Source: Aurantimonas aggregata (GTDB lineage Bacteria > Pseudomonadota > Alphaproteobacteria > Rhizobiales > Rhizobiaceae). From it: DNA of 64,000 nt. Shown piece by piece: positions 47,456-57,638 of this stretch. The stretch lies in NCBI RefSeq assembly GCF_010500835.1, contig NZ_JAAAMJ010000005.1, positions 124,001-188,000 of the forward strand, in the 5' to 3' direction. The translations under genes were made by a program, and so were the position numbers. The notes beneath the pieces are model-generated. The model did not search any database. It was given only the letters and a program-made list of their open reading frames with translations, and was not told the origin of the DNA. Every line of letters starts with the position of its first letter. Position 1 is the first letter of the stretch.

Positions 47456-48403
47456 ATGACCGTCCATAACGCCATCAAGCGTGCGGCTCTCGCAATTGTC
47501 CTTTCCACCTCGACCGCGGCGGTCGCACCCCTGCTTGCGACGCCGGTGCAGGCCGCGTCCGAAGTCAGCGTCGTCGTCAACCGCCAGCCGATCACCAGCT
47601 TCCAGATCCGCCAGCGCGCGGCCTTCCTGCAGTTGCGCCGGGTCGGCGGCAACGCCACCCAGAAGGCCACCGAAGAGCTGATCGACGAGGAGCTGAAGAA
47701 GCAGGAAATCCGTCGGCGCGGCATCAACGTTCCCGATACGGCGGTGAACGAGGCCTATGGTCGGTTCGCCAGCGAGAACAACATGAACGAGCAGCAGCTC
47801 GCCGAAGTTCTCTCGCGCGCCGGGTTCTCGTCCGATGCGTTCAAGGACTACATCCGGGTGCAGATGGGCTGGGGCCAGGCCGTCCAGGCGCATATGCGCA
47901 GTGCCGAGAAGATGAGCGAACAGGACGTCGTGCAGCGCATGCTGGCGCAGGGCGGACAGAAGCCGTCGACGACCGAGTACACGCTGCAGCAGGTGATCTT
48001 CGTCATCCCGGAAGGACAGCGCGGCGCCCTGCTCGGCCAGCGCAAGCGCGAGGCCGACGGCATGCGGGCGCGCTTCCAGTCCTGCGACGCGACCTACACC
48101 TTCGCCAAGGGGCTGCGCGACGTCACCGTCCGCGACCTTGGACGTGTCGCCCAGCCGGAACTCCCGGCGCTCTGGAAGGACGACGTCATCAAGGCCGGCA
48201 ACGGCAAGACGACACCCGCCAAGGAAACCGAGCGCGGCGTCGAATACATCGCCATCTGCGGCAGCCGCAGCATCTCGGACGACAAGGTCGCCGCGATGGT
48301 GTTCCAGTCCAGCGACCTCGCCAAGCTCGGCGAACAAAGCGGCGGTCCCGACGGCGCCTTCCTGAAGAAACTGCGCGACGAGGCGCAGATCAGCCGCCGA
48401 TGA
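47456..48403 (+). CDS. SurA-like periplasmic chaperone / degenerate peptidyl-prolyl isomerase
   Basis: A 315-residue protein with a signal peptide (cleavage near VQAA-SE, about 33) and a SurA N-terminal chaperone domain ([21 protein letters not shown], then [20 protein letters not shown]). A single parvulin-like region follows ([16 protein letters not shown] at about 183-198, then [11 protein letters not shown]) that looks diverged. E. coli SurA has two parvulin domains, so this is the shorter rhizobial type. It lies between lptD and pdxA as in other proteobacteria, consistent with folding of LptD and other outer-membrane proteins. The start at 47456 is preceded by GGAGGAGGAG. Its stop overlaps the pdxA start. 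Confidence 0.88.
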   Translation: MTVHNAIKRAALAIVLSTSTAAVAPLLATPVQAASEVSVVVNRQPITSFQIRQRAAFLQLRRVGGNATQKATEELIDEELKKQEIRRRGINVPDTAVNEAYGRFASENNMNEQQLAEVLSRAGFSSDAFKDYIRVQMGWGQAVQAHMRSAEKMSEQDVVQRMLAQGGQKPSTTEYTLQQVIFVIPEGQRGALLGQRKREADGMRARFQSCDATYTFAKGLRDVTVRDLGRVAQPELPALWKDDVIKAGNGKTTPAKETERGVEYIAICGSRSISDDKVAAMVFQSSDLAKLGEQSGGPDGAFLKKLRDEAQISRR

Positions 48404-49446
48404 GCGACAGTGATCGCCGCGATCGGCTGCCGCCGGTCGCGGTCACGCTCGGCGAGCCGTCCGGCGTCGGGCCCGATATCGTCCTCGCCATTCATGCCGC
48501 CTGCCATCCTGATCTGCCGGGCTTCTTCGTCCTGGCCGATCCCCGCATGCTTGCGGCTCGCGCTGCGCGGCTGGGCATTCCCCTGTCGATCCATCCGATC
48601 TGTGCCCCGCACGAAGCGGCCGATACGCCGCGTGGCGCGCTCGCCGTCCTGCCGCTGGTCAATCGCCAGGGCGAGACCCCGGGCCACATCGACCCCGACA
48701 ATGCCGCCGGGACGATCGAATCCATCGACCGCGCGACGGCGCTCGTCCTTGCCGGCGAGGCCTCGGCGCTCGTCACCGGGCCGATCGACAAGAAGGCGCT
48801 CTACGATGTCGGCTTCCGGCATCCGGGGCATACCGAATATCTTGCCGATCTCTGCGAAAGGCGGCTCGGCCGACCGTTCACGCCGGTCATGTTGCTGACC
48901 GGGCCGGATCTATCCTGCGTCCCCGTCACCATCCATATCCCCCTCGCCGAGGTTCCAGGCCAGTTGACGAGCGAATTGATCGAAACGACCTGCCGCATCG
49001 TCGCAGAGGACTATCGCACGCGGCTCGGCATTGCTTCGCCGCGCCTTGCGGTCTCGGGTCTCAATCCGCACGCCGGCGAGAAGGGCGCGATCGGCACCGA
49101 GGAGGAAACGGTGATACGCCCGGCTATCGAGCGATTGCGTGCCTCGGGCATCGACGCCTTCGGGCCGATGCCGGGCGACACGATGTTCCACGCCGAGGCG
49201 CGCCGCAGCTATGACGTGGCGGTGTGCATGTATCACGACCAGGCGCTGATCCCGGCCAAGACGCTCGCCTTCGACCAGACGGTCAACGTGACGCTCGGCC
49301 TGCCGATCATCCGCACCTCGCCCGATCACGGGACCGCGGCTGATATCGCCGGCACCGGCAAGGCGCGGCCCGACAGCTTCCTTGCCGCGCTTCGCCTCGC
49401 CGGGCGCATGGCAGCCGCTTCGACCCACCCGGCGGCCATCGGGTGA
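48400..49446 (+). CDS. pdxA: 4-hydroxythreonine-4-phosphate dehydrogenase
   Basis: Vitamin B6 synthesis enzyme that oxidises 4-phosphohydroxy-L-threonine with NAD. The 348 residues begin with [16 protein letters not shown]. Metal-binding histidines are in [25 protein letters not shown] and [13 protein letters not shown]. The ATGA overlap with the SurA-like gene fixes the start at 48400, and its own stop overlaps the rsmA GTG start (49443). The chain surA-pdxA-rsmA is a classic proteobacterial order. Confidence 0.95.
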   Translation: MSDSDRRDRLPPVAVTLGEPSGVGPDIVLAIHAACHPDLPGFFVLADPRMLAARAARLGIPLSIHPICAPHEAADTPRGALAVLPLVNRQGETPGHIDPDNAAGTIESIDRATALVLAGEASALVTGPIDKKALYDVGFRHPGHTEYLADLCERRLGRPFTPVMLLTGPDLSCVPVTIHIPLAEVPGQLTSELIETTCRIVAEDYRTRLGIASPRLAVSGLNPHAGEKGAIGTEEETVIRPAIERLRASGIDAFGPMPGDTMFHAEARRSYDVAVCMYHDQALIPAKTLAFDQTVNVTLGLPIIRTSPDHGTAADIAGTGKARPDSFLAALRLAGRMAAASTHPAAIG

Positions 49447-50273
49447 GCCCGATCGACCCGCTGCCGCCATTGCGGACCGTCCTTTTTGAGTACGGGCTGG
49501 AGCCAAGGCGCAGCCTCGGCCAGAACTTCCTGCTGGACCTCAACCTGACCGCCAGGATCGCGCGGCAGGCGCAGCCGCTCGAAGACGCGACGATCGTCGA
49601 AATCGGGCCCGGTCCCGGCGGCCTGACGCGGGCGCTGCTCGCCGAGGGTGCCGGACGGGTGATTGCGATCGAGAAGGATTCGCGCTGCCTGCCGGCGCTG
49701 CACGCCATCGCCGCGCATTACCCCGGACGGCTGGAGATCATCGAAGCCGACGCGCTGAAGCTGGATATCGCGTCGATCGCCCATGAGGGCCCGCTGAAGG
49801 TCGTCGCCAACCTGCCCTACAATGTCGGGACGCAGCTGCTGCTCAACTGGATCGCGACGCCGACATGGCCGCCTTCCTGGGAGAGCCTGACGCTGATGTT
49901 TCAGCGCGAGGTGGCCGAGCGCATCGTCGCGGCACCCGGCTCCGACCATTACGGCCGGCTGGGCGTTCTCGCCGGCTGGCGAACCGTCTCGCGCATCGCT
50001 TTCGACGTTTCGCGCGAGGCGTTCACGCCGCCACCCAAGGTGACCTCCTCGGTGGTGCGGATCGTACCCCGGCCAGAACCGGAGCCCGTCGCCCTCGCTG
50101 CGCTGGAAACGGTAACGGCCGCGGCCTTCGGACAGCGGCGGAAGATGCTGCGCCAGAGCCTCAAGGCGCTCGGCGGCGAGGCCCTGCTCGGCCGCGCCGG
50201 CATCGACCCGCAGCGGCGGGCGGAGACCCTGTCGGTGGCCGAGTTCGTCAGTATCGCCCGGTTGTTAGGCTGA
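49443..50273 (+). CDS. rsmA: 16S rRNA (adenine(1518/1519)-N6)-dimethyltransferase
   Basis: Dimethylates A1518 and A1519 in 16S rRNA during late 30S assembly; also known as KsgA, and its loss gives kasugamycin resistance. The 276 residues include [16 protein letters not shown] motif [16 protein letters not shown], and the catalytic [11 protein letters not shown] (NLPY) motif. It starts with GTG at 49443 overlapping the pdxA stop. It is the last gene of the lptF operon; gmk is convergent 26 bases away. Confidence 0.96.
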   Translation: MSPIDPLPPLRTVLFEYGLEPRRSLGQNFLLDLNLTARIARQAQPLEDATIVEIGPGPGGLTRALLAEGAGRVIAIEKDSRCLPALHAIAAHYPGRLEIIEADALKLDIASIAHEGPLKVVANLPYNVGTQLLLNWIATPTWPPSWESLTLMFQREVAERIVAAPGSDHYGRLGVLAGWRTVSRIAFDVSREAFTPPPKVTSSVVRIVPRPEPEPVALAALETVTAAAFGQRRKMLRQSLKALGGEALLGRAGIDPQRRAETLSVAEFVSIARLLG

Positions 50274-50299
50274 TCGGCCGATAATCCGATTCCGGGCCT

Positions 50300-50965
50300 T
50301 CAGGCGATTTCTTCGGACAGCAGCTGCGCCGTGAAGTCGTAGAGTCCCGGCCGGCGGTCGCGGCGCAACCGCTCGGCGTTGATGATCGAGCGGACCGCCG
50401 AGAAGGCGCGGTCGAGATCGTCGTTGATCACCACGTAGTCGTAGTCGCGCCAGCGGGCGATCTCCACGCGGGCGTTCTTGAGGCGCACGGCGATGGTCTC
50501 GCCGGAATCCTCCGCGCGGCGCAGCAGCCGCGTCTTCAGCTCGGCCATGGACGGCGGCAGGATGAAGATCGAGACGATGTCGGCCTTCGCCTGGCGCTGC
50601 AGCTGCAGCGCGCCCTGGTAGTCGATGTCGAACAGCATGTCTCGCCCGTCCTGCATCGCCTTCTCGGCGGCCACGCGGGGTGTGCCGTAGAGATTGCCGT
50701 GCACCTCCGCCCATTCGAGCAGGGCGCCGCCCTCACGCATCTGGTGAAACGCCTCGCGCTCGATGAAGTGGTAGTGCACGCCATCGATCTCACTCGCCCG
50801 GCGCTTGCGGGTCGTCACGCTGACCGAGAGCATGAACAGCGGGTCGGAATCGAGCAGGGTCCGGGCGATCGTCGACTTGCCGGCGCCGGACGGCGAGGAA
50901 AGGACGAGCATGAGGCCGCGACGGGCGATCTTGATGGGCGATTCAGTGTCGAAGATCGACGTCAT
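50300..50965 (-). CDS. gmk: guanylate kinase
   Basis: Phosphorylates GMP to GDP with ATP. The 221 residues have the P-loop [15 protein letters not shown] (about 22-36), the GMP-binding [20 protein letters not shown] region, and [10 protein letters not shown]. Its start overlaps the yicC stop (ATGA at 50962-50965), so the two are coupled. It is the last gene of the leftward fab-mltG-yicC cluster. Confidence 0.96.
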   Translation of the reverse strand: MTSIFDTESPIKIARRGLMLVLSSPSGAGKSTIARTLLDSDPLFMLSVSVTTRKRRASEIDGVHYHFIEREAFHQMREGGALLEWAEVHGNLYGTPRVAAEKAMQDGRDMLFDIDYQGALQLQRQAKADIVSIFILPPSMAELKTRLLRRAEDSGETIAVRLKNARVEIARWRDYDYVVINDDLDRAFSAVRSIINAERLRRDRRPGLYDFTAQLLSEEIA

Positions 50966-51849
50966 TCTAGATTCTGCACCTGTTCACGGAATTGATCGAT
51001 CACGACCTTCAACTCCAGCCCGATGGCGGTGAGCGAGGTCGCGTTCGACTTGGAGCAGACCGTATTCGATTCGCGGTTGAATTCCTGCGATAAAAAGTCG
51101 AGCCGCCGCCCGATCGGTCCGCCGTGGTCGAGCAGTGCGCGCGCTGCGTCGACATGCGCCCTGAGACGGTCGAGTTCCTCGCGAATGTCGGCCTTCGTCG
51201 CCAGGAGCGCTGCCTCCTGATGCAGGCGGGCCTCGTCGAGCCGTGCATCCGCGCCCAGGAGATCGGCGACCTGCGACGCCAGTCTTTGCCTGATGGCCTC
51301 TAGCGAGCGCGCCGGGTCCGCTTCGGCGCGTTCGACGAGCGACGCGATCTCGTCCACGCGCATCAGCAGGATCTCGCGCAGGGCGTCGCCCTCCGACTGA
51401 CGGGCGATGGCCAGCGCATCGAGGGCAGCGGCGAAGCCATCGGTCACGGCGGCATGTCGCCGGGCCTCGACCTCCGGCTCCGGCCGGGCTTCGGCGATGT
51501 CGACGACGCCCTTGATCGCGAGGATGCCATCGGCCGTCGGCGCGGCGGCATGGCCATCCGCAACGAGCCGGGACGACAGCGTCAGCACGCGAGCCAGCAT
51601 GGCGTCGTTGACGATGAATTCGGGCAAGCTGGCTTCGCGCTTGAGCTGCAGGCTGGCCTGGATGTTGCCGCGCGACAGGCGGGAGCTGGCAAGGCGTCGC
51701 AGCCCGGCCTCGATCGGCTCGAAACCCGGCGGCAGGCGCAGCCGCATGTCGAGGCTCTTGCCGTTGACGGAGCGAAGCTCCCAGACGAACTCGATGCCCT
51801 CGGCGAAGTCTTCGTGGCGGGCAAAGCCCGTCATGCTCTGGACGGGCAT
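50962..51849 (-). CDS. YicC-family endoribonuclease
   Basis: A 295-residue protein with the YicC N-terminal domain ([10 protein letters not shown], then [20 protein letters not shown]) and the DUF1732 C-terminal domain ending with [17 protein letters not shown] and [18 protein letters not shown]. YicC proteins are stress-linked endoribonucleases and, in E. coli, act on small RNAs. Its stop overlaps the gmk start. mltG is 45 bases upstream in the same direction. Confidence 0.92.
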   Translation of the reverse strand: MPVQSMTGFARHEDFAEGIEFVWELRSVNGKSLDMRLRLPPGFEPIEAGLRRLASSRLSRGNIQASLQLKREASLPEFIVNDAMLARVLTLSSRLVADGHAAAPTADGILAIKGVVDIAEARPEPEVEARRHAAVTDGFAAALDALAIARQSEGDALREILLMRVDEIASLVERAEADPARSLEAIRQRLASQVADLLGADARLDEARLHQEAALLATKADIREELDRLRAHVDAARALLDHGGPIGRRLDFLSQEFNRESNTVCSKSNATSLTAIGLELKVVIDQFREQVQNLE

Positions 51850-51894
51850 GGCCTGACCCCTCTTGCGTTCAGCCGCCGACGGGGCGCCGCCCCG

Positions 51895-53013
51895 TCACTC
51901 GGCCGCTTCGGCCGCGGCCCGCTGCTGGCGTTCGTATTCGCGGTATCGCTGGACGTTGCGGTTGTGCTCGTCCAGCGTCTCGGCGAAGACGTGCCCGCCG
52001 GTCCCGTCGGCGACGAAGTAGACGTCATCGGTTTCGAGCGGATTGGCCACGGCTTCCAGCGCCGCACGCCCCGGATTGGCAATCGGGCCGGGCGGCAGGC
52101 CGTTGATCCGATAGGTGTTGTAGGGCGTGTCGCTCTCGATGTCGGACTGGGTGACCGGCGCGTCGCTCGGCTTTCCGGCACCGCCATAGACGCCATAGAG
52201 GAACGTCGGATCCGACTGCAGCCGCATGCCCTTGCGCAGCCGGTTGACGAAGACCGACGCCACGTGCGGTCGCTCGCTGTCCACACCAGTCTCACGCTCG
52301 ACGATGGAGGCAAGCGTGAGGAACTGGCCGATATCGTCGACCGGCACCTCCGGGTCGCGGGTCTCCCATATCTCGGCCACGAGCCGGTCCTGGGCGTCCT
52401 TCATGCGCTGGATGAGGGCCTTCCGGCTGTCGCCGCGCTGGACCAGATAGGTGTCCGGACGCAGCGTGCCCTCGGGCAGCAGTTCGGGCATCTCGCCGGT
52501 GAGAACCTCCGACGCGGCAACCCGGTCGTAGATGCGCTGCACGGTCCAGCCTTCCGGGATCGTCACGGAGTGGACGATCGACTTGCCGCTGCGCAGTTGT
52601 TCCATCACGCCGCGCATCGAGACGCCGGGCGTGAAGGCGTATTCGCCGGGCTTCAGCTCGCCGCCGGCGCCGGCAAACCGAACGCCGTACTCGAAGACCT
52701 GCGCGTCGCTGATGATCCCCTCGCGCTCCAGCCCGGCCGCGATGGTCTGCGCGCCGGAACCGCTGGGCACCACATAGGTGGCTTCCTGGCGAAGCGGACC
52801 CTCGCCCTCGAACTCTCCCGCGCCCCAGTAGATCACGGCGCCGGCTGCCAGCATCACGAACAGCACCGCCGACAGGCAGAAGTTGAGGAAGATGACGATC
52901 TGGCTGCGGGCATGGCGCGAACGCCGCGGCGGCAAGGGAGCCGGCGACGGGCGCAACTCGCGGGCCGCCCTGCGGCGCTCGCGTCTTGAATCGGCTCCCG
53001 AGTCCTGGCTCAC
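51895..53013 (-). CDS. mltG: endolytic peptidoglycan transglycosylase MltG
   Basis: An inner-membrane lytic transglycosylase that cuts nascent glycan strands and sets their length. The 372 residues have a cytoplasmic basic N-terminus (many R, about 1-35), one membrane helix (VIFLNFCLSAVLFVMLAAGAV, about 39-60) and a YceG domain. The catalytic Glu sits in LASIVERETGV, followed by NRLRKGMRLQSDPT, both family signatures. An A/R/E-rich tail ends the protein. It lies between fabF and yicC, the usual rhizobial position. Confidence 0.94.
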   Translation of the reverse strand: MSQDSGADSRRERRRAARELRPSPAPLPPRRSRHARSQIVIFLNFCLSAVLFVMLAAGAVIYWGAGEFEGEGPLRQEATYVVPSGSGAQTIAAGLEREGIISDAQVFEYGVRFAGAGGELKPGEYAFTPGVSMRGVMEQLRSGKSIVHSVTIPEGWTVQRIYDRVAASEVLTGEMPELLPEGTLRPDTYLVQRGDSRKALIQRMKDAQDRLVAEIWETRDPEVPVDDIGQFLTLASIVERETGVDSERPHVASVFVNRLRKGMRLQSDPTFLYGVYGGAGKPSDAPVTQSDIESDTPYNTYRINGLPPGPIANPGRAALEAVANPLETDDVYFVADGTGGHVFAETLDEHNRNVQRYREYERQQRAAAEAAE

Positions 53014-53113
53014 CGGATGGTCCCCCGAATGTGTTGCCGTGACCGCCGAAGCATCACTGGAATGTGGCGAAAGCCCGGACGCCTGAACGCGCCCGGCCTG
53101 TCAATTCGCGGGA

Positions 53114-54382
53114 CTATTCGTCCACGCGCCGCAGGATCAGCGACGCGTTGGTTCCGCCGAATCCGAAGGAGTTCGACAGCGCGATGTTGATCTCTTTCTC
53201 GCGCTTCACGTGCGGCACGAGATCGATCTTCGTCTCGACCGACGGATTGTCGAGATTGAGCGTCGGCGGCGCGACATTGTCGCGGATCGCCAGCGCCGAG
53301 AAGATCGCTTCCACTGCACCCGCGGCACCGAGCAGGTGGCCGATGGCCGACTTGGTCGAGGACATCGAGATGCCCTCTGCCGCGTCGCCGAGCAGACGTT
53401 CGATCGCCCGGAGCTCGATCTCGTCGCCGAGCGGCGTCGAGGTGCCGTGGGCGTTGACGTAGTCGATATCGGAAGGGGTGATGCCGGCCCGCTTCATCGC
53501 TGCCGACATGCAGCGGAAGGCGCCGTCGCCGTCTTCCGACGGGGCGGTGATGTGGTAGGCGTCGCCAGACATGCCGTAGCCGATGACTTCGGCATAGATG
53601 CGCGCGCCGCGTGCCTTGGCGTGCTCGTAATCCTCGAGAACGACGATGCCGGCGCCCTCGCCCATCACGAAGCCGTCGCGGTCACGGTCGTAGGGACGCG
53701 AGCCGCGGGTCGGGTCGTCGTTGAAATGCGTCGACAGCGCCCGGCAGGCGGCAAAGCCGGCAACGGCGAGTCGCGACACCGGCGATTCCGCGCCGCCGGC
53801 GACCATCACGTCGGCATCGCCAAGCGCGATGATCCGCGCGGCGTCGCCGATCGCGTGGGCACCCGTCGAACAGGCGGTGACCACGGAATGATTCGGCCCT
53901 TTGAGACCATTGCGAATCGACACGTGGCCAGACGCGAGGTTGATCAGGCTGCCGGGGATGAAGAACGGGCTGACCCGGCGGGGGCCCTTTTCGGCAAGGA
54001 TCAGCGCACTGCGCTCGATGCCCTGCAGGCCGCCGATACCCGAACCGATCAGAACGCCGCTGGCGATCTGGTCCTCGTAGGTTTCGGGATGCCAGTCGGC
54101 GTCGTCCAGCGCCTCGGAGGCGGCAGCCATCGCGAAGACGATGAAATCATCGACCTTGCGCTGCTCCTTCGGCTCCATCCATTGATCTGGATTGAAGGTG
54201 CCGTCTTCACCGGCCCCACGCGGAATCTGTCCGGCAATCTGGCAAGCGAGGTCACCGACCTCGAAATGCTCGATCCGCTTCAGACCGCTCTCGCCGTTCA
54301 GGAGGCGTTTCCATGTGACGCCGGCACCGGCCCCAAGGGGGCTGACCATGCCGACGCCAGTAATTACAACTCGTCTCATCAA
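53114..54382 (-). CDS. fabF: 3-oxoacyl-ACP synthase II
   Basis: Condensing enzyme of type II fatty-acid synthesis that elongates acyl-ACP. The 422 residues begin with [15 protein letters not shown]. The Cys-His-His triad is in [28 protein letters not shown] and [15 protein letters not shown], followed by [11 protein letters not shown]. It lies 37 bases after acpP on the same strand. Confidence 0.97.
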   Translation of the reverse strand: MMRRVVITGVGMVSPLGAGAGVTWKRLLNGESGLKRIEHFEVGDLACQIAGQIPRGAGEDGTFNPDQWMEPKEQRKVDDFIVFAMAAASEALDDADWHPETYEDQIASGVLIGSGIGGLQGIERSALILAEKGPRRVSPFFIPGSLINLASGHVSIRNGLKGPNHSVVTACSTGAHAIGDAARIIALGDADVMVAGGAESPVSRLAVAGFAACRALSTHFNDDPTRGSRPYDRDRDGFVMGEGAGIVVLEDYEHAKARGARIYAEVIGYGMSGDAYHITAPSEDGDGAFRCMSAAMKRAGITPSDIDYVNAHGTSTPLGDEIELRAIERLLGDAAEGISMSSTKSAIGHLLGAAGAVEAIFSALAIRDNVAPPTLNLDNPSVETKIDLVPHVKREKEINIALSNSFGFGGTNASLILRRVDE

Positions 54383-54419
54383 TTGCTCAATCGCTGAGGC
54401 GGACGCTCCGCCCGAAGCG

Positions 54420-54656
54420 TCAGGCCTGATTCTTCTCGATGAACTTCACCGCGTCGCCGACGGTGAGGATCGTCTCGGCGGCATCGTCCGGGATCTCGAC
54501 GCCGAACTCTTCCTCGAAGGCCATGACGAGCTCGACCGTGTCGAGGCTGTCGGCACCGAGATCGTCGATGAAGCTGGCGTTCTCGGTGACCTTCTCCTGC
54601 TCGACGCCCAGATGTTCGACGACGATCTTCTTCACTCGCTCGGCGGTATCGCTCAT
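54420..54656 (-). CDS. acpP: acyl carrier protein
   Basis: The 78-residue carrier that holds growing acyl chains on a 4'-phosphopantetheine arm. The attachment serine is S37 in [13 protein letters not shown]. The protein is acidic and helical as usual. The start at 54656 ([12 protein letters not shown]) follows AGAGGACTG; an upstream in-frame ATG would add non-conserved residues. A promoter candidate lies directly upstream, as expected for a highly expressed gene. Confidence 0.97.
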   Translation of the reverse strand: MSDTAERVKKIVVEHLGVEQEKVTENASFIDDLGADSLDTVELVMAFEEEFGVEIPDDAAETILTVGDAVKFIEKNQA

Positions 54657-54689
54657 TGTCAGTCCTCTATTGCGATGGTGCTGCCGCAT

Positions 54690-54718
54690 TCGTTAGACGC
54701 GGGGCGGCGCTTTATCAA
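54690..54718 (-). promoter_or_regulatory. candidate promoter of acpP
   Basis: On the minus strand TTGATA (54713-54718), a 17-base spacer and TAACGA (54690-54695) give a good -35 and a fair -10, 34 bases upstream of the acpP start. It would give acpP-fabF a promoter separate from fabD-fabG. Confidence 0.5.
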
Positions 54719-54819
54719 GCGGCGCCGGCATTTCGGTCATGCGCCAGCTTTGGATCGAATGGTTCGGTGGCGCGGCGCTTACCACGCCGCGACGCGGGGG
54801 CCAAGGGAAAGCCCAAGGA

Positions 54820-55557
54820 TCAGATCATCACCATGCCGCCGTTGACGTGCAGCGTCTGGCCGGTGACGTAGCCGGCCTGATCGGACGCCAGATAGACCGC
54901 GGCGGCGGCGATGTCGCCCCCCTCGCCCATCCGCTTCATGGGAATGGCCCCCATGATGCCGTCCTTCTGCTTGTCGTTCAGCTTGTCGGTCATCGCGCTG
55001 GTGATGAAGCCCGGGGCGATGCAGTTGACCGTCACATTGCGCGAGGCGATCTCCTGCGCCAGCGATTTCGAGAAGCCGATCATGCCTGCCTTGGCGGCGC
55101 AATAATTGGCCTGGCCGGGATTGCCGGTGACGCCGACGATCGAGGTGATGTTGATGATTCGCCCGTGCCGGCGACGCATCATCGGATGGGTGATGCCGCG
55201 CGTCAGCCGGAAGGCGGCGGTGAGATCGACTTCGATGACGCTGTCCCAGTCGTCGTCCGACATCCGCACGAACAGCCCGTCGCGGGTGATGCCGGCATTG
55301 TTGACGAGGATGTCGACGCCCTGCATCTCCGCTTCGGCAGTTTCGGCCAGCGCCTTCTGCGCGTCGCGGTCGGCAAGGTCGGCGGGAAACACCATGGTGC
55401 GCTCGCCGAGTTCGGCGGCGAGTGCGTCGAGCTTCTCCCGCCGCGTGCCGTGCAGGCCCACCGTGGCGCCGGCGGCGTGGAACGCGCGTGCGATCGCCTC
55501 GCCGATGCCGCCGCTGGCGCCGGTGACGAGCGCCTTGCGCCCGGTCAGATCAAACAT
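54820..55557 (-). CDS. fabG: 3-oxoacyl-ACP reductase
   Basis: NADPH-dependent SDR enzyme of fatty-acid elongation. The 245 residues start MFDLTGRKALVTGASGGIGEAIA (NADP-binding Gly-rich motif), continue with NNAG, and the catalytic Ser-Tyr-Lys is in ITSIVGVTGNPGQANYCAAK. It ends in NGGMVMI. The start is the ATG at 55557. It is 46 bases downstream of fabD. Confidence 0.97.
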   Translation of the reverse strand: MFDLTGRKALVTGASGGIGEAIARAFHAAGATVGLHGTRREKLDALAAELGERTMVFPADLADRDAQKALAETAEAEMQGVDILVNNAGITRDGLFVRMSDDDWDSVIEVDLTAAFRLTRGITHPMMRRRHGRIINITSIVGVTGNPGQANYCAAKAGMIGFSKSLAQEIASRNVTVNCIAPGFITSAMTDKLNDKQKDGIMGAIPMKRMGEGGDIAAAAVYLASDQAGYVTGQTLHVNGGMVMI

Positions 55558-55603
55558 CTGGTTTCCTTCCCTGATCGTTACCGTGGCTCCTGGCCCCAGG
55601 CCT

Positions 55604-56542
55604 TCAGCCCCGTTCTCCGGAAAATGCCCGGACCTCGTCAACCGTCCCGATGGCAGACGTAACGAGGTTCTTGTCGATACGGCGGGCGAGCCCGCTCAGC
55701 ACCTTGCCGCTGCCGATCTCGACCAGCCTCGTCACCCCGTTACGAGCGAGGAACTCGACGCTCTCGCGCCAGCGGACCTGCCCGGTCACCTGGCGGACCA
55801 GGCGCTCACGAATCTCGTCCGGCGCCGATGTCGGGCTGGCCGTGACGTTCGATATGACCGGGATGGAAGGCGCGGCGATGACGGTCTCGGCCAGAGCTGC
55901 CTGCATGCGTTCGGCCGCCGGCTGCATCAGCCGGCAGTGAAAGGGTGCGGAGACGGACAGCGGGATGGCACGCTTGGCGCCGCGCTCCGGCGCCAACGCC
56001 ACGGCGCGGTCGATGGCCGCCTTGTCGCCGGAAATGACGATCTGTCCGCCGCCATTGTCGTTCGCGGGCTCGCAGACCTGCCCCTCGGCCGCAGCCTCGC
56101 AGAGGGCGAGGACCGCATCTGCGTCGAGGCCGAGAATGGCGGCCATCGCACCTTCGCCCTGCGGGACGGCCATCTGCATCGCAGTGCCGCGGATGCGCAG
56201 CAGCCGGGCCGTGTCGGCGGCGGTGATCGCGCCGGCGGCGGCCAGCGCCGAGTATTCGCCGAGCGAGTGGCCGGCGACGTAGCGCGCCTCGGTCAGGCTG
56301 AAGCCTTTGGCCTCGAGCGCCCGCAGCGCCGCCATCGACACCGCCATCAGCGCCGGCTGGGCATTGGCCGTCAGGGTCAGCTGGTCTTCCGGTCCGTCGA
56401 AGATCAGCGTCGAGAGCTTCTCGCCCAGCGCCTCGTCGACTTCCTCGAAGATGGCACGGCTTTCAGCGAACGAGTCATAGAGCGTCCGGCCCATGCCGAC
56501 GCTCTGACTGCCCTGTCCCGGAAAAACCAATGCCATGGCCAT
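55604..56542 (-). CDS. fabD: malonyl-CoA-ACP transacylase
   Basis: Loads malonate onto ACP. The 312 residues begin MAMALVFPGQGSQSVGMG. The nucleophilic serine is in GHSLGEYSAL and the partner His is in VSAPFHCRLM. The start at 56542 or two codons later is set by this N-terminus. It is the first gene of the fab cluster and divergent from rpsF. Confidence 0.96.
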   Translation of the reverse strand: MAMALVFPGQGSQSVGMGRTLYDSFAESRAIFEEVDEALGEKLSTLIFDGPEDQLTLTANAQPALMAVSMAALRALEAKGFSLTEARYVAGHSLGEYSALAAAGAITAADTARLLRIRGTAMQMAVPQGEGAMAAILGLDADAVLALCEAAAEGQVCEPANDNGGGQIVISGDKAAIDRAVALAPERGAKRAIPLSVSAPFHCRLMQPAAERMQAALAETVIAAPSIPVISNVTASPTSAPDEIRERLVRQVTGQVRWRESVEFLARNGVTRLVEIGSGKVLSGLARRIDKNLVTSAIGTVDEVRAFSGERG

Positions 56543-56580
56543 GCGCCATCTCCTGTGATCTCTTGTCGGCGAATGCCCGC

Positions 56581-56609
56581 AATGATTGCCGCCGCCGTCT
56601 CCTGTCAAG
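56581..56609 (-). promoter_or_regulatory. candidate promoter of fabD
   Basis: On the minus strand CTTGAC (56604-56609) is followed by 17 bases and ATCATT (56581-56586), close to the alphaproteobacterial CTTGAC-N17-CTATAT pattern for the -35, with a weaker -10. It lies about 40 bases upstream of the fabD start. Confidence 0.4.
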
Positions 56610-56842
56610 GCTGCGGGGCGGAAGTGCGGCGCTTCCCGTCCGCCGGCAAGACGTCCGAGGGGTTGAAACCCCACCGGAAACCCGGTACTTGCACCCCGTT
56701 ACTGCTCGGGCCTCAGCTGGGGGCTGAACGGAAGGCTGCCGCTGTGCCGGCAACAGGGTGCCATAGAAGGCATCGGCTTCCCGTGTCTCCGCTCTCGACC
56801 GTTCTCGTACAGGCGCCTTTCCACATCGTCCCGGGTCACCGG

Positions 56843-56894
56843 GTTCGCAGGGAAGTCGACGAGGCTTAGCCGCTGTACCCGGGCAGATGCGAAC
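56843..56894 (+). promoter_or_regulatory. possible structured leader (S6:S18-type) upstream of rpsF
   Basis: GTTCGCA (56843-56849) and TGCGAAC (56888-56894) form a perfect seven-base stem closing a 38-base interior that holds CTTAGCCGCTGTACCC. It ends 24 bases before the rpsF ATG. The S6:S18 complex represses its own mRNA in many bacteria through a hairpin with an exposed CCG, so this is a candidate site. The match to the known consensus was not tested. Confidence 0.3.
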
Positions 56895-56918
56895 GAAACA
56901 ATGGAAAGGCGATAGCGC

Positions 56919-57371
56919 ATGGCTCTTTACGAGCACGTATTTCTTTCGCGCCAGGATATCTCGAACCAACAGGTCGAGGCTCTCGTCGAGCAGTATCGTG
57001 GCGTTCTCGAGGCCAATGGCGGCTCGGTCGGCAAGGTCGAGAACTGGGGCCTCAAGACCCTCACCTACCGGATCAACAAGAACCGGAAGGCCTATTACAC
57101 GCTGATGAACATCGACGCCCCTTCGGCGGCGGTCCAGGAGATGGAGCGCCAGATGCGCTTCAACGAAGACATCCTTCGCTACATCACCATCCGCGTCGAA
57201 GAGCACGAAGACGCCCAGTCGGTGATGATGCAGAAGCGCGACGACCGGCCCCGCCGTGGCGGCCGCGACGATCGCGGTGACCGGGGCGACCGTCCCCGCC
57301 GTGACGATGACCGCCCGCGTCGCGATCGCGACGATGACCGCCCGCGCCGCAGCCGTGACGATTCGGAGTAA
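56919..57371 (+). CDS. rpsF: 30S ribosomal protein bS6 with repetitive charged C-terminal tail
   Basis: A small-subunit protein that binds S18 and the 16S central domain. The S6 fold covers about residues 1-105 ([46 protein letters not shown]). The remaining ~45 residues are a tail of alternating R and D ([28 protein letters not shown]) that is absent from E. coli S6 but seen in Rhizobiales. The tail DNA contains an exact 17-base direct repeat. rpsR follows 6 bases downstream. Confidence 0.95.
   Translation: MALYEHVFLSRQDISNQQVEALVEQYRGVLEANGGSVGKVENWGLKTLTYRINKNRKAYYTLMNIDAPSAAVQEMERQMRFNEDILRYITIRVEEHEDAQSVMMQKRDDRPRRGGRDDRGDRGDRPRRDDDRPRRDRDDDRPRRSRDDSE
57303..57346 (+). repeat. 17-bp direct repeat in the rpsF tail
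   Basis: GACGATGACCGCCCGCG occurs at 57303-57319 and again at 57330-57346, a 27-base period that encodes DDDRPRR units. It is consistent with tail growth by slippage or tandem duplication. Confidence 0.85.
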
Positions 57372-57377
57372 GAAAAC

Positions 57378-57626
57378 ATGGTCGATATCGCTCAGCTTCC
57401 CACCCGCCGGCCGTTTCATCGCCGCCGCAAGTCCGACCCGTTCGCCGGCACCGATTCGCCGAAGATCGACTACAAGGACGTTCGTCTCCTGCAGCGCTAC
57501 ATTTCCGAGCGCGGCAAGATCGTCCCGTCGCGGATCACCGCCGTATCGCAGAAGAACCAGCGGGCCCTCGCCCGTGCGATCAAGCGCGCCCGCTTCCTCG
57601 GCCTTCTGCCCTACGTCCTGAAGTAG
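57378..57626 (+). CDS. rpsR: 30S ribosomal protein bS18
   Basis: The 82-residue partner of S6. Conserved sequence is [25 protein letters not shown] and [22 protein letters not shown]. It starts six bases after rpsF with AAGAAAAC upstream. A stable hairpin follows its stop and may reduce transcription into the next genes. Confidence 0.97.
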   Translation: MVDIAQLPTRRPFHRRRKSDPFAGTDSPKIDYKDVRLLQRYISERGKIVPSRITAVSQKNQRALARAIKRARFLGLLPYVLK

Positions 57627-57638
57627 GACTTCGATACC

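Larger units (their letters stand above)
56543..56918. other. 376-base divergent spacer between fabD and rpsF
   Basis: This GC-rich region contains a promoter candidate for fabD on the minus strand (56581-56609). On the plus strand there is a weak promoter-like pair TTGAAA-N17-TACTTG (56664-56692), and a hairpin with perfect seven-base arms is close to rpsF (56843-56894). No open frame with conserved features was found. Confidence 0.6.
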
